DNA of 64,000 bases from an uncultured Varibaculum sp. (GCA_947255165.1 CAMYFZ010000002.1:5132-69131); one strand, 5' to 3'; positions 16,838 to 26,592 are shown, counted from the first letter of the stretch. Translations and numbers: made by a program. Notes: generated from the letters alone by a model not told the origin.

Positions 16838-17777
16838 CCAACTACTTCCCGGACAAAAACATTTCGTTAACAAGGTCGATGAAACCGGCCTGGGGGCAGT
16901 CGATGCGGTAGCCGACGAATCGGCGCCCTCCTCGGTGTGGGGCGAAGCCTGGAAACAGTTGCGCCGCCGCCCCCTCTTTTGGGTGGCTTTGGTGATTATT
17001 GTCTTGGCAGTGCTGATGGCCATCGTGCCCCAGCTGTTTACTTCTCAAGATCCCACTTACTGCACCCTGGAGAATTCGATTGAGGGGCCGACTAAAGGTC
17101 ATATTTTTGGATTCGATAAACAGGGATGTGACCTGTATTCCCGGATCATTTATGGGGCGCGTGCCTCGATAGCAGTGGGGATTTTCTCTACCTTAACTGC
17201 CACCATTATCGGGGTAGTTTTCGGTGCTTTGGCAGGCTACTTCGGAGGAATTCTAGACGCGATCCTTTCCCGGATTGTGGATATCTTCTTCGCCATCCCC
17301 ATGGTGCTGGCCGCCATCGTGATTATGCAAATGTTCAAAGAACATCGCTCTATCTGGATGGTGGTAATCGTGCTGGGGGTCTTTGGTTGGACCCAAATCG
17401 CCAGGATTACCCGGGGCGCGGTGCTTTCGATTAAGAACGAGGAATACGTAACTGCGGCGCGTACCCTGGGGGTATCAAATATCCGGATTCTGCTGCGCCA
17501 TATATTGCCGAATGCGGCTGCGCCGGTGATAGTCTATGCCACCGTGGCGCTGGGAACTTTCATCGTGGCGGAGGCGACCCTATCCTTCATGGGTATTGGA
17601 TTACCGTCCTCTATCGTTTCTTGGGGTGGAGACATCTCTACTGCCCAGCAACAGCTACGTACTGCGCCTATGATTTTGTTCTTGCCGTCTATCGCTTTGG
17701 CGCTTACGGTATTGAGCTTCATCATGATGGGGGACGTAATTCGTGACGCTCTCGACCCGAACCAGAGGAAACATTAA
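16830..17777 (+). CDS. oppC: Oligopeptide ABC transporter permease OppC
   Basis: This is the second channel subunit, 315 aa. A cytoplasmic N-terminal extension (about 50 residues) precedes the first helix LFWVALVIIVLAVLMAIV. The family motif GFDKQGCDLYSRIIYGARAS and the EAA loop EYVTAARTLGVSNIRILLRH are present, and the C-terminus is DVIRDALDPNQRKH. The gene lies tightly between oppB (8-base overlap) and oppDF (2-base gap). Confidence 0.94.
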   Translation: MSNQLLPGQKHFVNKVDETGLGAVDAVADESAPSSVWGEAWKQLRRRPLFWVALVIIVLAVLMAIVPQLFTSQDPTYCTLENSIEGPTKGHIFGFDKQGCDLYSRIIYGARASIAVGIFSTLTATIIGVVFGALAGYFGGILDAILSRIVDIFFAIPMVLAAIVIMQMFKEHRSIWMVVIVLGVFGWTQIARITRGAVLSIKNEEYVTAARTLGVSNIRILLRHILPNAAAPVIVYATVALGTFIVAEATLSFMGIGLPSSIVSWGGDISTAQQQLRTAPMILFLPSIALALTVLSFIMMGDVIRDALDPNQRKH

Positions 17778-17779
17778 TC

Positions 17780-19645
17780 GTGAATCAAAATAACCAAAAG
17801 GATCAGATTATGGCAGCTGACTCGGATCAGACTCTTGCCGACCGTAGCGTAGCTAACGCTGGTACCCCTCCTGCGCCTACGCCCCTGTTGGAAGTAAAAA
17901 ACCTAGAGGTTAACTTCCAGTCCACTACCGGCGTGGTTCCAGCGGTGCGCAAAGCTAATCTCACTCTCTACCGGGGACAGACGGTGGCGATTGTGGGGGA
18001 GTCCGGGTCTGGTAAATCGACTTTGGCCATGGCGATCATCGGGCTGTTGCCCGGTACCGGGAAAATTGCCGGCGGATCTATTAAGTTCGATGGGCGCGAA
18101 CTGACCAGCCTGACTGAAAAAGAGATGCAGCAGGTGCGGGGAGCCCAGATCGGGATGGTACCGCAAGACCCGATGTCGAACCTGAATCCGGTTTGGAAAA
18201 TCGGTTCCCAGGTGGCAGAAGCTTTGAAGTTCAACGAAGCTACCAAGGGCGGTAATATTCACGAACAAGCGATGAAAGCACTGGCAGATGCAGGTTTGCC
18301 AGATGCTGAGGCACGCTCCAAGCAATATCCGCACGAATTTTCGGGGGGTATGCGCCAGCGCGCCCTAATCGCCATCGGTTTGGCGGCGGGGCCGAAACTG
18401 CTAATCGCCGATGAACCCACCAGCGCCCTAGACGTGACTGTTCAGCGGCGCATCTTGGATCACCTGGAAAAAGAAACTCAGGATCTGGGTACTTCCACCC
18501 TGTTTATTACCCATGACCTGGGACTGGCGGCCGAACGAGCCTCTCATCTGGTAGTTATGCACCGCGGACGGGTAGTAGAATCCGGACCCGCGCGGGAAAT
18601 TTTGAACGATCCTCGCCATCCCTATACCAAGCGCTTGGTTAATGCGGCGCCCTCGCTAGCGTCTCGGAGGATTGAAATAAATCATTCTCCCCAAAAAGCA
18701 GCGGAAGTGCCAGGGACTATCGAATCGCATACCTCTGCAGATGTGAACCTAGCAGTGGCGGCTGCCAAAGGCTCCGGACAAAAAGTGATGGGTACCAATG
18801 TCTTGGGGCAGCCCTTAGAAAAACACCTTGGTGACGAGGTGATTCGGGTCGAGCATCTGGTGAAAGAGTTCGATATTCGCGGGCAAAAGGGTAAGAAGAA
18901 GACTTTCCGGGCAGTCGATGACGTGTCTTTTCAGGTGCGCCGGGGTTCTACTTTGGCGCTGGTAGGAGAGTCTGGCTCCGGTAAATCTACGGTTGCCAAC
19001 ATGATATTGAACCTCCTCAACCCCACTTCCGGGAAGGTCTATTACGAGGGAATCGACCTATCGACTTTGAAGCGCAAACAACTATTTGCGCTTTGCCGCA
19101 AGATGCAGGTGGTTTTCCAGAATCCTTACGGTTCCCTAGATCCCATGTTTTCGGTGTACCGCTGTATTGAAGAGCCACTGCGCACCCACCACATTGGGGA
19201 TCGCGCGAAGCGAGAAAAACGAGTGGCGGATTTGCTGGATATGGTGGCGCTCCCGCGCAGCGCTATGCGGCGTTTTCCGAATGAACTGTCTGGCGGTCAA
19301 CGGCAAAGGGTGGCGATTGCGCGCGCCCTGGCGCTGCGCCCAGAGCTCGTAGTACTGGACGAAGCAGTTTCTGCTTTGGATGTGCTGGTGCAGGATCAGA
19401 TTTTGCATTTGCTTAATGAGCTACAAGGACGGCTGGGGTTGACCTATTTGTTCATTACCCACGACTTGGCGGTGGTGCGTGAAAACGCAGACGATATCGC
19501 GGTGATGGAACAGGGCAAACTGGTTGAATATGGCAAAGCTGACGATATTTTCGCCAATCCCCAAAAGGAATACACCCGCGAACTAATTGAAGCGGTTCCC
19601 GGGGGCGATTTGCTAAAAGCTCGCACCGGATACCAGGTCGGATAA
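17780..19645 (+). CDS. oppDF: Fused oligopeptide ABC transporter ATPase (OppD-OppF)
   Basis: One 621-aa chain carries two complete ABC ATPase domains. Domain 1 (about residues 35-290) has Walker A GESGSGKSTL, signature FSGGMRQRA and Walker B LLIADEPTSALD. Domain 2 (about residues 350-610) has GESGSGKSTV, LSGGQRQRVAI and LVVLDEAVSALD (Ala replaces the usual Pro-Thr after the Walker B Glu). Peptide transporters normally use two separate proteins; the fused form is common in actinobacteria. A GTG at 17780 or the ATG at 17810 may start it; the first is supported by its 2-base spacing to oppC, although no clear ribosome site decides it. Confidence 0.94.
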   Translation: MNQNNQKDQIMAADSDQTLADRSVANAGTPPAPTPLLEVKNLEVNFQSTTGVVPAVRKANLTLYRGQTVAIVGESGSGKSTLAMAIIGLLPGTGKIAGGSIKFDGRELTSLTEKEMQQVRGAQIGMVPQDPMSNLNPVWKIGSQVAEALKFNEATKGGNIHEQAMKALADAGLPDAEARSKQYPHEFSGGMRQRALIAIGLAAGPKLLIADEPTSALDVTVQRRILDHLEKETQDLGTSTLFITHDLGLAAERASHLVVMHRGRVVESGPAREILNDPRHPYTKRLVNAAPSLASRRIEINHSPQKAAEVPGTIESHTSADVNLAVAAAKGSGQKVMGTNVLGQPLEKHLGDEVIRVEHLVKEFDIRGQKGKKKTFRAVDDVSFQVRRGSTLALVGESGSGKSTVANMILNLLNPTSGKVYYEGIDLSTLKRKQLFALCRKMQVVFQNPYGSLDPMFSVYRCIEEPLRTHHIGDRAKREKRVADLLDMVALPRSAMRRFPNELSGGQRQRVAIARALALRPELVVLDEAVSALDVLVQDQILHLLNELQGRLGLTYLFITHDLAVVRENADDIAVMEQGKLVEYGKADDIFANPQKEYTRELIEAVPGGDLLKARTGYQVG

Positions 19646-19651
19646 TTTGCT

Positions 19652-19679
19652 TTTTCGCGGCAGAAACCTGCCGCGAAAA
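19652..19679 (+). terminator. Hairpin after oppDF
   Basis: A 12-bp stem, TTTTCGCGGCAG / CTGCCGCGAAAA around AAAC, lies six bases after the stop. It has no downstream T run, so it is either a weak terminator or a transcript 3'-end stabiliser. Confidence 0.5.
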
Positions 19680-19837
19680 CCCGGCAGATTCGAAAGCTCA
19701 GGATGTTTTATACCCAAAAACTGGGAACGCAAAAAATATTTTGTACTTTGAGATGAGAACGGGCGTTTAAAAGATTCCGCTAGGTGCTCTGTTAAACTCT
19801 AGGTATCTTGCAGGTTTGACTTAGAGAAAGATTCCCA

Positions 19838-20644
19838 ATGAAGCTGAAGAAAACGCTATTAATGCTAACCGGTCTGGTGATGGCACTGTCGCTTTCCGGA
19901 TGTGCAGGAGGCTCGGGCGCCGCAGATGCTGGCAAAGCTAAGGGTGATGACTTTACGGTAGGCTTTGATGCCAACTTCCCGCCCTATGGATATAAAGATA
20001 AGAGCGGAGAATATGTAGGTTTCGACTTGGATCTTGCTGCCGAGGTAGCTAAACGTAACGGCTGGAACCTGCAAAAGCGAGCTATTGATTGGGATTCCAA
20101 AGACATGGAACTCAAGTCGGGTACTATCGATTGCATCTGGAATGGGTTCACCATGAACGGGCGCGAAAAACAATACACTTTCTCTAAACCGTACGTAGAT
20201 AACTCGATTGTGTTCGTAACTAAAGCCGGATCGGGGATTAAGTCCCCGGCGGATTTGAAGGGTAAGACTGTGTTGGTGCAGGTAGATTCGTCGGGTCTGG
20301 CCGCGCTGCAAGACAAGGAAAACGCGGGTTTGGTGTCCAGCTTCAAGGAAATGACCCAGGTGCCCGATTACAATAATGCGTTTATGACCCTAGAGGCAGG
20401 CGCAGCCGACGCGGTTGCGGTTGATATTGGAGTAGCCGAATATCAGTTGGAACAGCGCGGGAAGGAAAAGTTCCAAATTATGGAGCCGCCCTTCCACACC
20501 GAGCAGTACGGCATCGGTTTTAAAAAGGGTAACCAAGCCTTGCGCGACCAGGTGCAAAAGACCTTGGACGAGATGAAGAAAGACGGCACTTTCCTCAAGA
20601 TCGCTAAGAAGTACAAATTAGAAAAAGCGATTGTTACTGATTAG
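19838..20644 (+). CDS. Polar amino-acid ABC transporter substrate-binding lipoprotein
   Basis: This is a 268-aa SBP_bac_3 family protein. The signal peptide ends in the lipobox LSGC (about residue 22). The mature part shows FTVGFDANFPPYGYKDKSGE, VGFDLDLAAEVAKR, DCIWNGFTMNGRE and YGIGFKKGNQ, typical of glutamine/glutamate/cystine-type binding proteins. The exact ligand cannot be read from sequence. It is followed by permease and ATPase genes of the same transporter class, forming a complete three-gene system with its own leader. Confidence 0.92.
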   Translation: MKLKKTLLMLTGLVMALSLSGCAGGSGAADAGKAKGDDFTVGFDANFPPYGYKDKSGEYVGFDLDLAAEVAKRNGWNLQKRAIDWDSKDMELKSGTIDCIWNGFTMNGREKQYTFSKPYVDNSIVFVTKAGSGIKSPADLKGKTVLVQVDSSGLAALQDKENAGLVSSFKEMTQVPDYNNAFMTLEAGAADAVAVDIGVAEYQLEQRGKEKFQIMEPPFHTEQYGIGFKKGNQALRDQVQKTLDEMKKDGTFLKIAKKYKLEKAIVTD

Positions 20645-20689
20645 CTTGCTGCGTGAAAAATCAAAAGCTGGCGCAGGGAGCTATTGTTA

Positions 20690-21343
20690 ATGGATTTATC
20701 GTTCTTGCCGGAACTGGCCGGCGGTATGCTGCAAACCTTCATTATCTTCGCCCTCACCCTGGTTTTATCGTTGCCTCTGGGACTGGTAGTTTATGGCGGG
20801 AGAGTGAGCCGTTTTAAGCCACTGGCCTGGTTTATCCAGTTCTATATCTCGGTGATGCGGGGCACCCCCTTAATGTTGCAGCTCCTGGTGGTGTATTTCG
20901 GTCCCTTCTTCCTCTTCGGGATGCAAATCGGAGCTGCCTACCGTTTCAGCGCCGTGATTATTGCTTTCGCTATTAACTACGCCGCCTATTTTGCGGAAAT
21001 CTACCGCGGCGGTTTTCAGGCGCTTCCGGTGGGACAGTCAGAGGCCGCGTTTGTACTGGGTTATTCCCCGGCGCGTACTTTCCTGACCATCAAGTTGCCG
21101 CAAATGTTCCGTACGGTGTTACCGTCGATTACCAACGAGGTAATCACGCTGGTAAAAGATACTTCTCTGGCTTTTGCGATCGCCTATGCGGAGATGTTTA
21201 CGATTGCGAAGCAACAGGCCGCCGCCAGCGCTTCTATGCTTCCCTTTGTAGCAGCCGGGATCTTCTACTGGGTGTTTAATCTGGTGGTAGCGGTAGTGAT
21301 GGAACGGATTGAAAAACGCATGGGAAGTTACAAGATCAGGTGA
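20690..21343 (+). CDS. Polar amino-acid ABC transporter permease
   Basis: This His/Glu/Gln/Arg/opine-family permease is about 217 aa from the ATG at 20690, preceded by CAGGGAG; an in-frame TTG two codons earlier is less likely. Family motifs are YISVMRGTPLMLQLLVVYFG, INYAAYFAEIYRGGFQALP and the EAA loop AAFVLGYSPARTFLTIKLPQ. It forms the homodimeric channel for the preceding binding protein and overlaps the ATPase gene start. Confidence 0.92.
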   Translation: MDLSFLPELAGGMLQTFIIFALTLVLSLPLGLVVYGGRVSRFKPLAWFIQFYISVMRGTPLMLQLLVVYFGPFFLFGMQIGAAYRFSAVIIAFAINYAAYFAEIYRGGFQALPVGQSEAAFVLGYSPARTFLTIKLPQMFRTVLPSITNEVITLVKDTSLAFAIAYAEMFTIAKQQAAASASMLPFVAAGIFYWVFNLVVAVVMERIEKRMGSYKIR

Positions 21344-22119
21344 GGAAGATGGAAGCGCTACGTGTTACCGGTATGGAAAAAAGTTTCGGCACCAATCAGG
21401 TGCTGAAAGGGGTGTCCCTGACTGTCAATACCGGTGAAGTGCTAGCGATTCTCGGACCTTCTGGGTCCGGCAAGTCTACGCTTTTGCGGTGCTGCACTTT
21501 CTTAGAAGAAATGGATAGCGGCGAAATCTGCTATTTCGGGAAGCAGGCGTTAAAGAAAGAGGACGGAGTTAAGGTTTCCTCCGGCGACGAGCGCGAGTTT
21601 CGGCGCGACTTTGGGTTGGTATTCCAAGACTTTAACTTGTTTCCGCACTGGACCGTGCTACGTAATCTCACTGATGCCCCGATAAAGGTGCAGGGGAGAG
21701 GACGCGAAGAAGCCCAGGAAACAGCGCTGGAATTGTTGAAAAGGATGAACCTGGCCGATAAGGGGCAGGCCTATCCCTCCGAGCTGTCAGGCGGGCAGCA
21801 ACAGCGGGTAGCCATCGCCCGGGCGCTGGCACTAAAACCCAGGATGCTTTATTTTGATGAGCCCACCTCGGCCTTAGATCCGGAGCTAACCGGAGAGATC
21901 CTGCAGATTATCCGCTCGCTGGCGGCCGAGGAGATGACGATGGTAATCGTGACTCACGAAATGGAGTTTGCGGCCGAAGTAGCTGATCGTGCCCTCTTCA
22001 TCGATAACGGGGTGGTACTGGAATCTGGGGATGCCAAGCAGCTGATCCGCAATCCTTCCCAGGAACGTACCCGCCAGTTCCTAACTAAGCTGCGCGGACA
22101 ATCTTCTTCTGGTCTTTAG
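21340..22119 (+). CDS. Polar amino-acid ABC transporter ATP-binding protein
   Basis: This 259-aa ATPase of the GlnQ/HisP class has Walker A GPSGSGKSTLLR, the Q-loop in VFQDFNLFPHWTVLRN, signature LSGGQQQRVAIARALAL and Walker B MLYFDEPTSALDPEL, with the switch His in VIVTHEMEFA. A GTG at 21340 overlaps the permease stop (GTGA). An ATG three codons later is an alternative start. It completes the three-gene amino-acid importer. Confidence 0.94.
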   Translation: MRKMEALRVTGMEKSFGTNQVLKGVSLTVNTGEVLAILGPSGSGKSTLLRCCTFLEEMDSGEICYFGKQALKKEDGVKVSSGDEREFRRDFGLVFQDFNLFPHWTVLRNLTDAPIKVQGRGREEAQETALELLKRMNLADKGQAYPSELSGGQQQRVAIARALALKPRMLYFDEPTSALDPELTGEILQIIRSLAAEEMTMVIVTHEMEFAAEVADRALFIDNGVVLESGDAKQLIRNPSQERTRQFLTKLRGQSSSGL

Positions 22120-22160
22120 TTATCCGCGCACGCAACAGGTTTCAGAGAGGAGACAGTAAG

Positions 22161-23984
22161 GTGAACGACCCCCAGGATGGCAAGCAAGACAATCCCCCGG
22201 AAGACTCGGAGCTATCTTTTACCGGTGGCGGCGATTCCCCGATAGTTTATCCTCCCTATCCGCAGGCTGCGCCCTCCGTGCCAGTACCTGCTCCGGGACA
22301 AGGACAAGGCGGGGATTATCCCTATCCAGGAGGATACCCGCCCACACCTCCTACTTACCCCGGCGCCTATCCCGCTCCGGGAATAAATCAGGGAGCACCG
22401 GTTCCACCCAGCTATCCCGGCAACCCCGGATTCCCTGCGCCCTCAAATCCAGTAGCGAACCCGCCCTATCCGCCCGAACCACCCGCTCCCTATTCTGCAA
22501 ACAGTCAGTTTCCGCCGGTACCACCGCAGCGAAAAAAACCGCGAAAAAACGCGGTAATAATGTTGATTGCCTTAGTTGTGGTGTTGGTAGTGGCATTGAC
22601 CCTGGGCGGTATCTGGGTGTACCGACAGCACTCCACTTCTGCTTTAGAAAATGGAATTGTGCCCACCGTAACTAAAACCGTAGTGGTGATAAAAAAGGTA
22701 GAGATACCGCCAGATTTTGCCAGTGATGCCCCGGAAAATCCCTTCTGGTATCCACTTAGAATAGATGATCGCTACACACTAGTAATTTGGTATAAATTTA
22801 CGAATCAGCAGCTTGCGGGGCTGAGCTATCAGGCAGTTTCCAGTGAAAATGGCAAAAAAGTTGCTATTGCCGATACCGGAATAACTTTGCCAGTGAAAGA
22901 CGGGGAAAATCTGCCGAAATGCCCAGATTCCCAGCGTTACCAGATAAAAGATAAAACCCTGCAGTGCGCGGCAGTAAAGACAGTGAAGAAGGATAGTTTT
23001 TCTATTCCCTTAACCGGGAAAGAGAGCAACGGCAAAGATTCCTCTTCCACCGCTAAAGAAAGCACCTATAGCGTTAGCGGTGAAACCCTGGGAACGGTGG
23101 GCAATGTACGGGTGGTAGCTTATCCTTCGGCAATGCAGACCAATACCCTTTTCGGGTTAGATGCCGACAATAAGTTGCTGTGGACGAAAACCCTAAAGGA
23201 ACCCGGGCGCAGTATTTTATCTGGTGAAACCCTCTTGATTTTTAACTGGAACGAGGACGGCAAGCTTACCAACAGTATTTACATTGGAGCTAAGAACGCT
23301 GATAAGGCAGATAGCAGCTCCGCTGGCGCCACTACCAAAAAAGATGCCATCAAGAATTTCGATTTTGCTAATACCGATTGGTTATTACCTCGCGGTTATA
23401 GCGCTCCCGAGTGCCAAGAGGATTTTCAAAATAAGCAACTGGGATGTGACAAACTAACGAACTACCGTTTAGACAAAGGCATTTATCGCTTAAACGAAAA
23501 ACAGACCGAGCAGCTGCTGGCTGCTCAGGGTGGTAATGCCGCGAACTATGGAGTAGAAGATATTTTCTCGCTGCAGGCTAAAACTAGAGATAGTACCCCC
23601 GCAGATTATGCTATTGAATACGGCGATGTTAATGGAGACGGCTATTTAGACGCCGTAATTCCGGTTATTTCCATGTCTGCTTTTAACAGCGGTATGGATG
23701 TTCTTAGCACCAACTATGTCTGGTTGATGAATCCTCTTACCGGCGTCCCCGAGCAACTAGAAACTCCGGTTTATTCTGCAGGTCGTTGCGGAGAAGACTA
23801 TGACCATGCAGAGTTTTCTACCGGCGGATCTAACCCGCAGCTGATTGTACACACCCTTACCTGGTCGGATTTACCTTGCTGTGGTTGTGGCCGGGACGTT
23901 CCGAAGAAACGCAGCACTTGGCATTATGATGCTAAGCGCCACGATATGGTGTGTGACCAGGATAGCGGTAGCAAAATGGGATAA
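22161..23984 (+). CDS. Membrane-anchored surface protein with Pro-rich N-terminus, unknown function
   Basis: This 607-aa protein starts at a GTG behind GAGAGGAGA. Residues 1-125 are cytoplasmic, acidic and then very rich in Pro, Tyr and Gly (repeats of PYPP/AYP type). A basic stretch RKKPRKN leads into one membrane helix (AVIMLIALVVVLVVALTLGGI, about residues 130-150), and the remaining ~450 residues should be outside. Near residue 495 the motif DVNGDGYLDAVIP resembles a calcium-binding/FG-GAP blade. The C-terminus is cysteine-rich (LPCCGCGRDV). The architecture, a Pro-rich cytoplasmic N-terminus plus one helix and an extracellular domain, is common in actinobacterial surface proteins. No function is assigned. 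Confidence 0.7.
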   Translation: MNDPQDGKQDNPPEDSELSFTGGGDSPIVYPPYPQAAPSVPVPAPGQGQGGDYPYPGGYPPTPPTYPGAYPAPGINQGAPVPPSYPGNPGFPAPSNPVANPPYPPEPPAPYSANSQFPPVPPQRKKPRKNAVIMLIALVVVLVVALTLGGIWVYRQHSTSALENGIVPTVTKTVVVIKKVEIPPDFASDAPENPFWYPLRIDDRYTLVIWYKFTNQQLAGLSYQAVSSENGKKVAIADTGITLPVKDGENLPKCPDSQRYQIKDKTLQCAAVKTVKKDSFSIPLTGKESNGKDSSSTAKESTYSVSGETLGTVGNVRVVAYPSAMQTNTLFGLDADNKLLWTKTLKEPGRSILSGETLLIFNWNEDGKLTNSIYIGAKNADKADSSSAGATTKKDAIKNFDFANTDWLLPRGYSAPECQEDFQNKQLGCDKLTNYRLDKGIYRLNEKQTEQLLAAQGGNAANYGVEDIFSLQAKTRDSTPADYAIEYGDVNGDGYLDAVIPVISMSAFNSGMDVLSTNYVWLMNPLTGVPEQLETPVYSAGRCGEDYDHAEFSTGGSNPQLIVHTLTWSDLPCCGCGRDVPKKRSTWHYDAKRHDMVCDQDSGSKMG

Positions 23985-23989
23985 TAAAG

Positions 23990-24018
23990 CGGGGCGATGA
24001 CTATTAGTCATCGCCCCG
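23990..24018. terminator. Hairpin between convergent genes
   Basis: A perfect 13-bp stem, CGGGGCGATGACT / AGTCATCGCCCCG, with loop ATT, lies in the 89-base gap between the surface-protein gene and the converging aminopeptidase gene. It lacks a T run; the position suggests a shared terminator. Confidence 0.6.
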
Positions 24019-24073
24019 ACTCGGCTCAGTAACAGCCGGGAGAATTCGAGGCTATCTGAGCTACCGGGTATTG

Positions 24074-25639
24074 CTACTCGGCTTGTACCCGCGCCATCCA
24101 AGCTTCTACCTCTTCGATGGTGCGGGGAATATCTTCCGACATGCGGCGTACGCTGCCGTCTGCTTCCACTAGCACATCATCCTCGATCCTAACTCCGATG
24201 CCTCGCAGTTCCTCCGGCAATAGTTGGTCATCTTTATGGAAGTAGAGGCCCGGCTCAATAGTGAAACACATACCGGGCTCTAGGGGGGCGTCCATATACA
24301 TATCCCGGGCCGCTAGGGCACAGTCATGGACGTCTAGCCCCAAGTGGTGGGAGATACCATGCGGCATCCAGCGCCGGTATTCCCCACCTTCCTTTGATAG
24401 GGTCTGCTCGGCACTTACCGGCAGCAGCCCCCAGGCATCCAAGTGTTTAACCAGCGCCGCCACCGCCGCATCATGTACATCCTTGAACTTGCAGCCGGGC
24501 TTATTAGCTTGTGCTAAACCAGCTTCACAGGCGTCGAGTACCGCGTTATACACTTTGGCCTGCACCGGGTTGAACTTGCCATTTACCGGCAAGGTGCGGG
24601 TGATATCTGCGGTATAGAGAGAATCGGCTTCCACTCCGGCATCAATCAAAATCAGATCACCTTCGTGGACAGGTCCATCATTATCAATCCAATGCAAAGT
24701 ATTGGCGTGATTGCCGGAGGCCGCGATGGTGTCGTACCCCAGACCGTTACCTTCTTCGCGGGCCCGAGCCTGGAAGGCACCCTCAATCACTCGTTCACCG
24801 CGGTGGTGCTGGATGGCGCGTGGCAGTGCCCGAATTATCGCTTCAAAACCCGATTTAGTAACCGCAACCGCGTGCTGAAGTTCTTTGACCTCGGCCGCAT
24901 CCTTTTGCAGGCGCAGCACCGAAGCAGCCTCTTCGAGTTTTTCATCCCGGCCCCGCGCGTCCTCTCCGGTTGGCAGCCCGGCTTCCCGGCGTACTTTCTC
25001 TACCGCCGCCTGCACGGAAGTATCGACTTCGCGAATCACTCGCAGCTGCACTAGACCAGCGTCTTTAGCCAATAGGTCGGGGAGGGTATCTAGGGGGCGT
25101 GCCTCCAGGCCAGTCACCGCCTCCATCTGGGAAAGCGTCATCCGCGGTCCTACCCAAAACTCGCCATAGGTGGAGTCAGCATAAAATTCTTCGCTACTGC
25201 GCGGAGCTTGGGGACGGAAAAATACGATCCCGCGATGGGTGGCTGCGCCGGTATTCTCGGGGGCGTTTTCCAAGGGCGTGCCCTCTTTATCGGTCAGCGG
25301 TTCCAGGACTAGGGCAGCGTCGGGTTCTAGTTCCCCGCCTAGCCCGGTCAGATGAGCAAATGCCGAGTGTGCCCGGAAACGATAGTCACAGTCATTAGAA
25401 CGCACCTTATAGTTCCCGGCGGGAATCACTAGGCGTTCTCCCTGGAACTGGGATCCTAGTTTTTGATAGCGCGCATCCAAAAAATCCCGCGAGGGGCTGG
25501 GAATAGGCTCGGGATCTTTGCGTTCCCCCCATCCGCTGCCTATAAATTCTCTAAACGCCGCAGAGCCAATACGGCGAGAGCGGTTATTGACCCGGTCTTT
25601 TAAGGGTTGTTCCTCTGGTGCTACTAACTTTTCTTCCAT
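24074..25639 (-). CDS. pepP: Xaa-Pro aminopeptidase (aminopeptidase P, M24B)
   Basis: This metallopeptidase removes N-terminal residues preceding proline. The 521-aa length fits bacterial PepP of actinobacteria, with an N-terminal creatinase-like domain (about 60-220) and a C-terminal pita-bread domain. The metal ligands can be placed: two Asp in LILIDAGVEADSLYTADITR, a His in HGISHHLGLDVHDC, and Glu residues in MCFTIEPGLYF and GVRIEDDVLV. It fits the peptide-uptake genes nearby, since imported peptides are degraded in the cytoplasm. It diverges from the PHP gene with 35 bases between starts. Confidence 0.93.
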   Translation of the reverse strand: MEEKLVAPEEQPLKDRVNNRSRRIGSAAFREFIGSGWGERKDPEPIPSPSRDFLDARYQKLGSQFQGERLVIPAGNYKVRSNDCDYRFRAHSAFAHLTGLGGELEPDAALVLEPLTDKEGTPLENAPENTGAATHRGIVFFRPQAPRSSEEFYADSTYGEFWVGPRMTLSQMEAVTGLEARPLDTLPDLLAKDAGLVQLRVIREVDTSVQAAVEKVRREAGLPTGEDARGRDEKLEEAASVLRLQKDAAEVKELQHAVAVTKSGFEAIIRALPRAIQHHRGERVIEGAFQARAREEGNGLGYDTIAASGNHANTLHWIDNDGPVHEGDLILIDAGVEADSLYTADITRTLPVNGKFNPVQAKVYNAVLDACEAGLAQANKPGCKFKDVHDAAVAALVKHLDAWGLLPVSAEQTLSKEGGEYRRWMPHGISHHLGLDVHDCALAARDMYMDAPLEPGMCFTIEPGLYFHKDDQLLPEELRGIGVRIEDDVLVEADGSVRRMSEDIPRTIEEVEAWMARVQAE

Positions 25640-25674
25640 GCCTCCATCATGCCACGGTAATCTAAGATAGTCCT

Positions 25675-26526
25675 ATGGCGGCTGCGCGGATCGATTTACA
25701 CACTCATTCTTCCTGTTCAGACGGTACTGATACCCCTGAGCAGGTGATGCTCTTGGCGGCTCAGGCCGGATTGGATGCGATCGCCCTCACCGATCACGAT
25801 ACTTTCGCGGGAATAGCTGCCGCCGCCAAAATGGTTTCTCAGTGCGGTGTTACTTTAGTGCCCGGGGTGGAGCTTTCTACCTCCCATGAGGGAATCACTG
25901 CTCATCTGCTCGCCTATTTACCCGATCCCCAAAGCCCGGTGCTAAGGGAGCTATTCACAAAAACCGTGGAGGCACGCCAGCAACGGATGCGGCAAATGGT
26001 GGCACGCCTAGCTGTCGATTTCGATATTTCTTACGCGCAAGTTGCCGAGCAGGCTGGTTCCAGCCCGATAGGGCGTCCTCACGTTGCTGATGTGTTGGTG
26101 AAGGGCGGGTATTTTCCGAATCGCAGCGCCGCATTTGAGCAGGTGCTAGCTACTTCCAGTAAATACTATGTGCATTATCAGGCTCCCGATACTAGCTATG
26201 CGGTTCAGCAGGTAATAAAAGCCGGGGGAGTCCCGGTTCTGGCGCACCCGCGAGCCGGCCGCCGGCAGTGCCGATTCTTGTCGGCTGCTACCATCGCGGC
26301 GCTAAAAGAAGCGGGATTATTTGCTTTGGAGGCTTACCATCCGGAACAAACCTCCGCAGAACAGGCAGAAGTAAGGGAAATAGCTAAGCTGTTGGGACTG
26401 GCAATCACCGGGTCTTCGGATTATCACGGCAGCGGGAAGCCTAATCAACTCGGAGAGTGTCTCACCGCTCCCGAAGTATTCGCGGAAATCTGCGCAAAAG
26501 GGGCAGGAACACCGGTGCGTCCTTAA
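25675..26526 (+). CDS. PHP-domain phosphoesterase (YciV/RNase AM-like)
   Basis: This 283-aa protein of the polymerase-and-histidinol-phosphatase fold has the metal-binding motifs RIDLHTHSSCSDGTDTP, ALTDHDTFAGI, PGVELSTSHEG and VLAHPRAG, and ends with GSSDYHGSGK. The arrangement matches TrpH/YciV-type enzymes, several of which are 5'-3' exonucleases or nucleoside 3',5'-bisphosphate phosphatases. The substrate cannot be decided here. It begins with ATG directly after CTAAGATAGTCCT, without a strong ribosome site, and shares a short divergent region with pepP. Confidence 0.85.
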   Translation: MAAARIDLHTHSSCSDGTDTPEQVMLLAAQAGLDAIALTDHDTFAGIAAAAKMVSQCGVTLVPGVELSTSHEGITAHLLAYLPDPQSPVLRELFTKTVEARQQRMRQMVARLAVDFDISYAQVAEQAGSSPIGRPHVADVLVKGGYFPNRSAAFEQVLATSSKYYVHYQAPDTSYAVQQVIKAGGVPVLAHPRAGRRQCRFLSAATIAALKEAGLFALEAYHPEQTSAEQAEVREIAKLLGLAITGSSDYHGSGKPNQLGECLTAPEVFAEICAKGAGTPVRP

Positions 26527-26592
26527 TAAAAGGGAGGAGGGAGTGCTCACTTTCTTTATCGCCAGAGAGGGGTTGCTATTAGAGTAGAGGTC

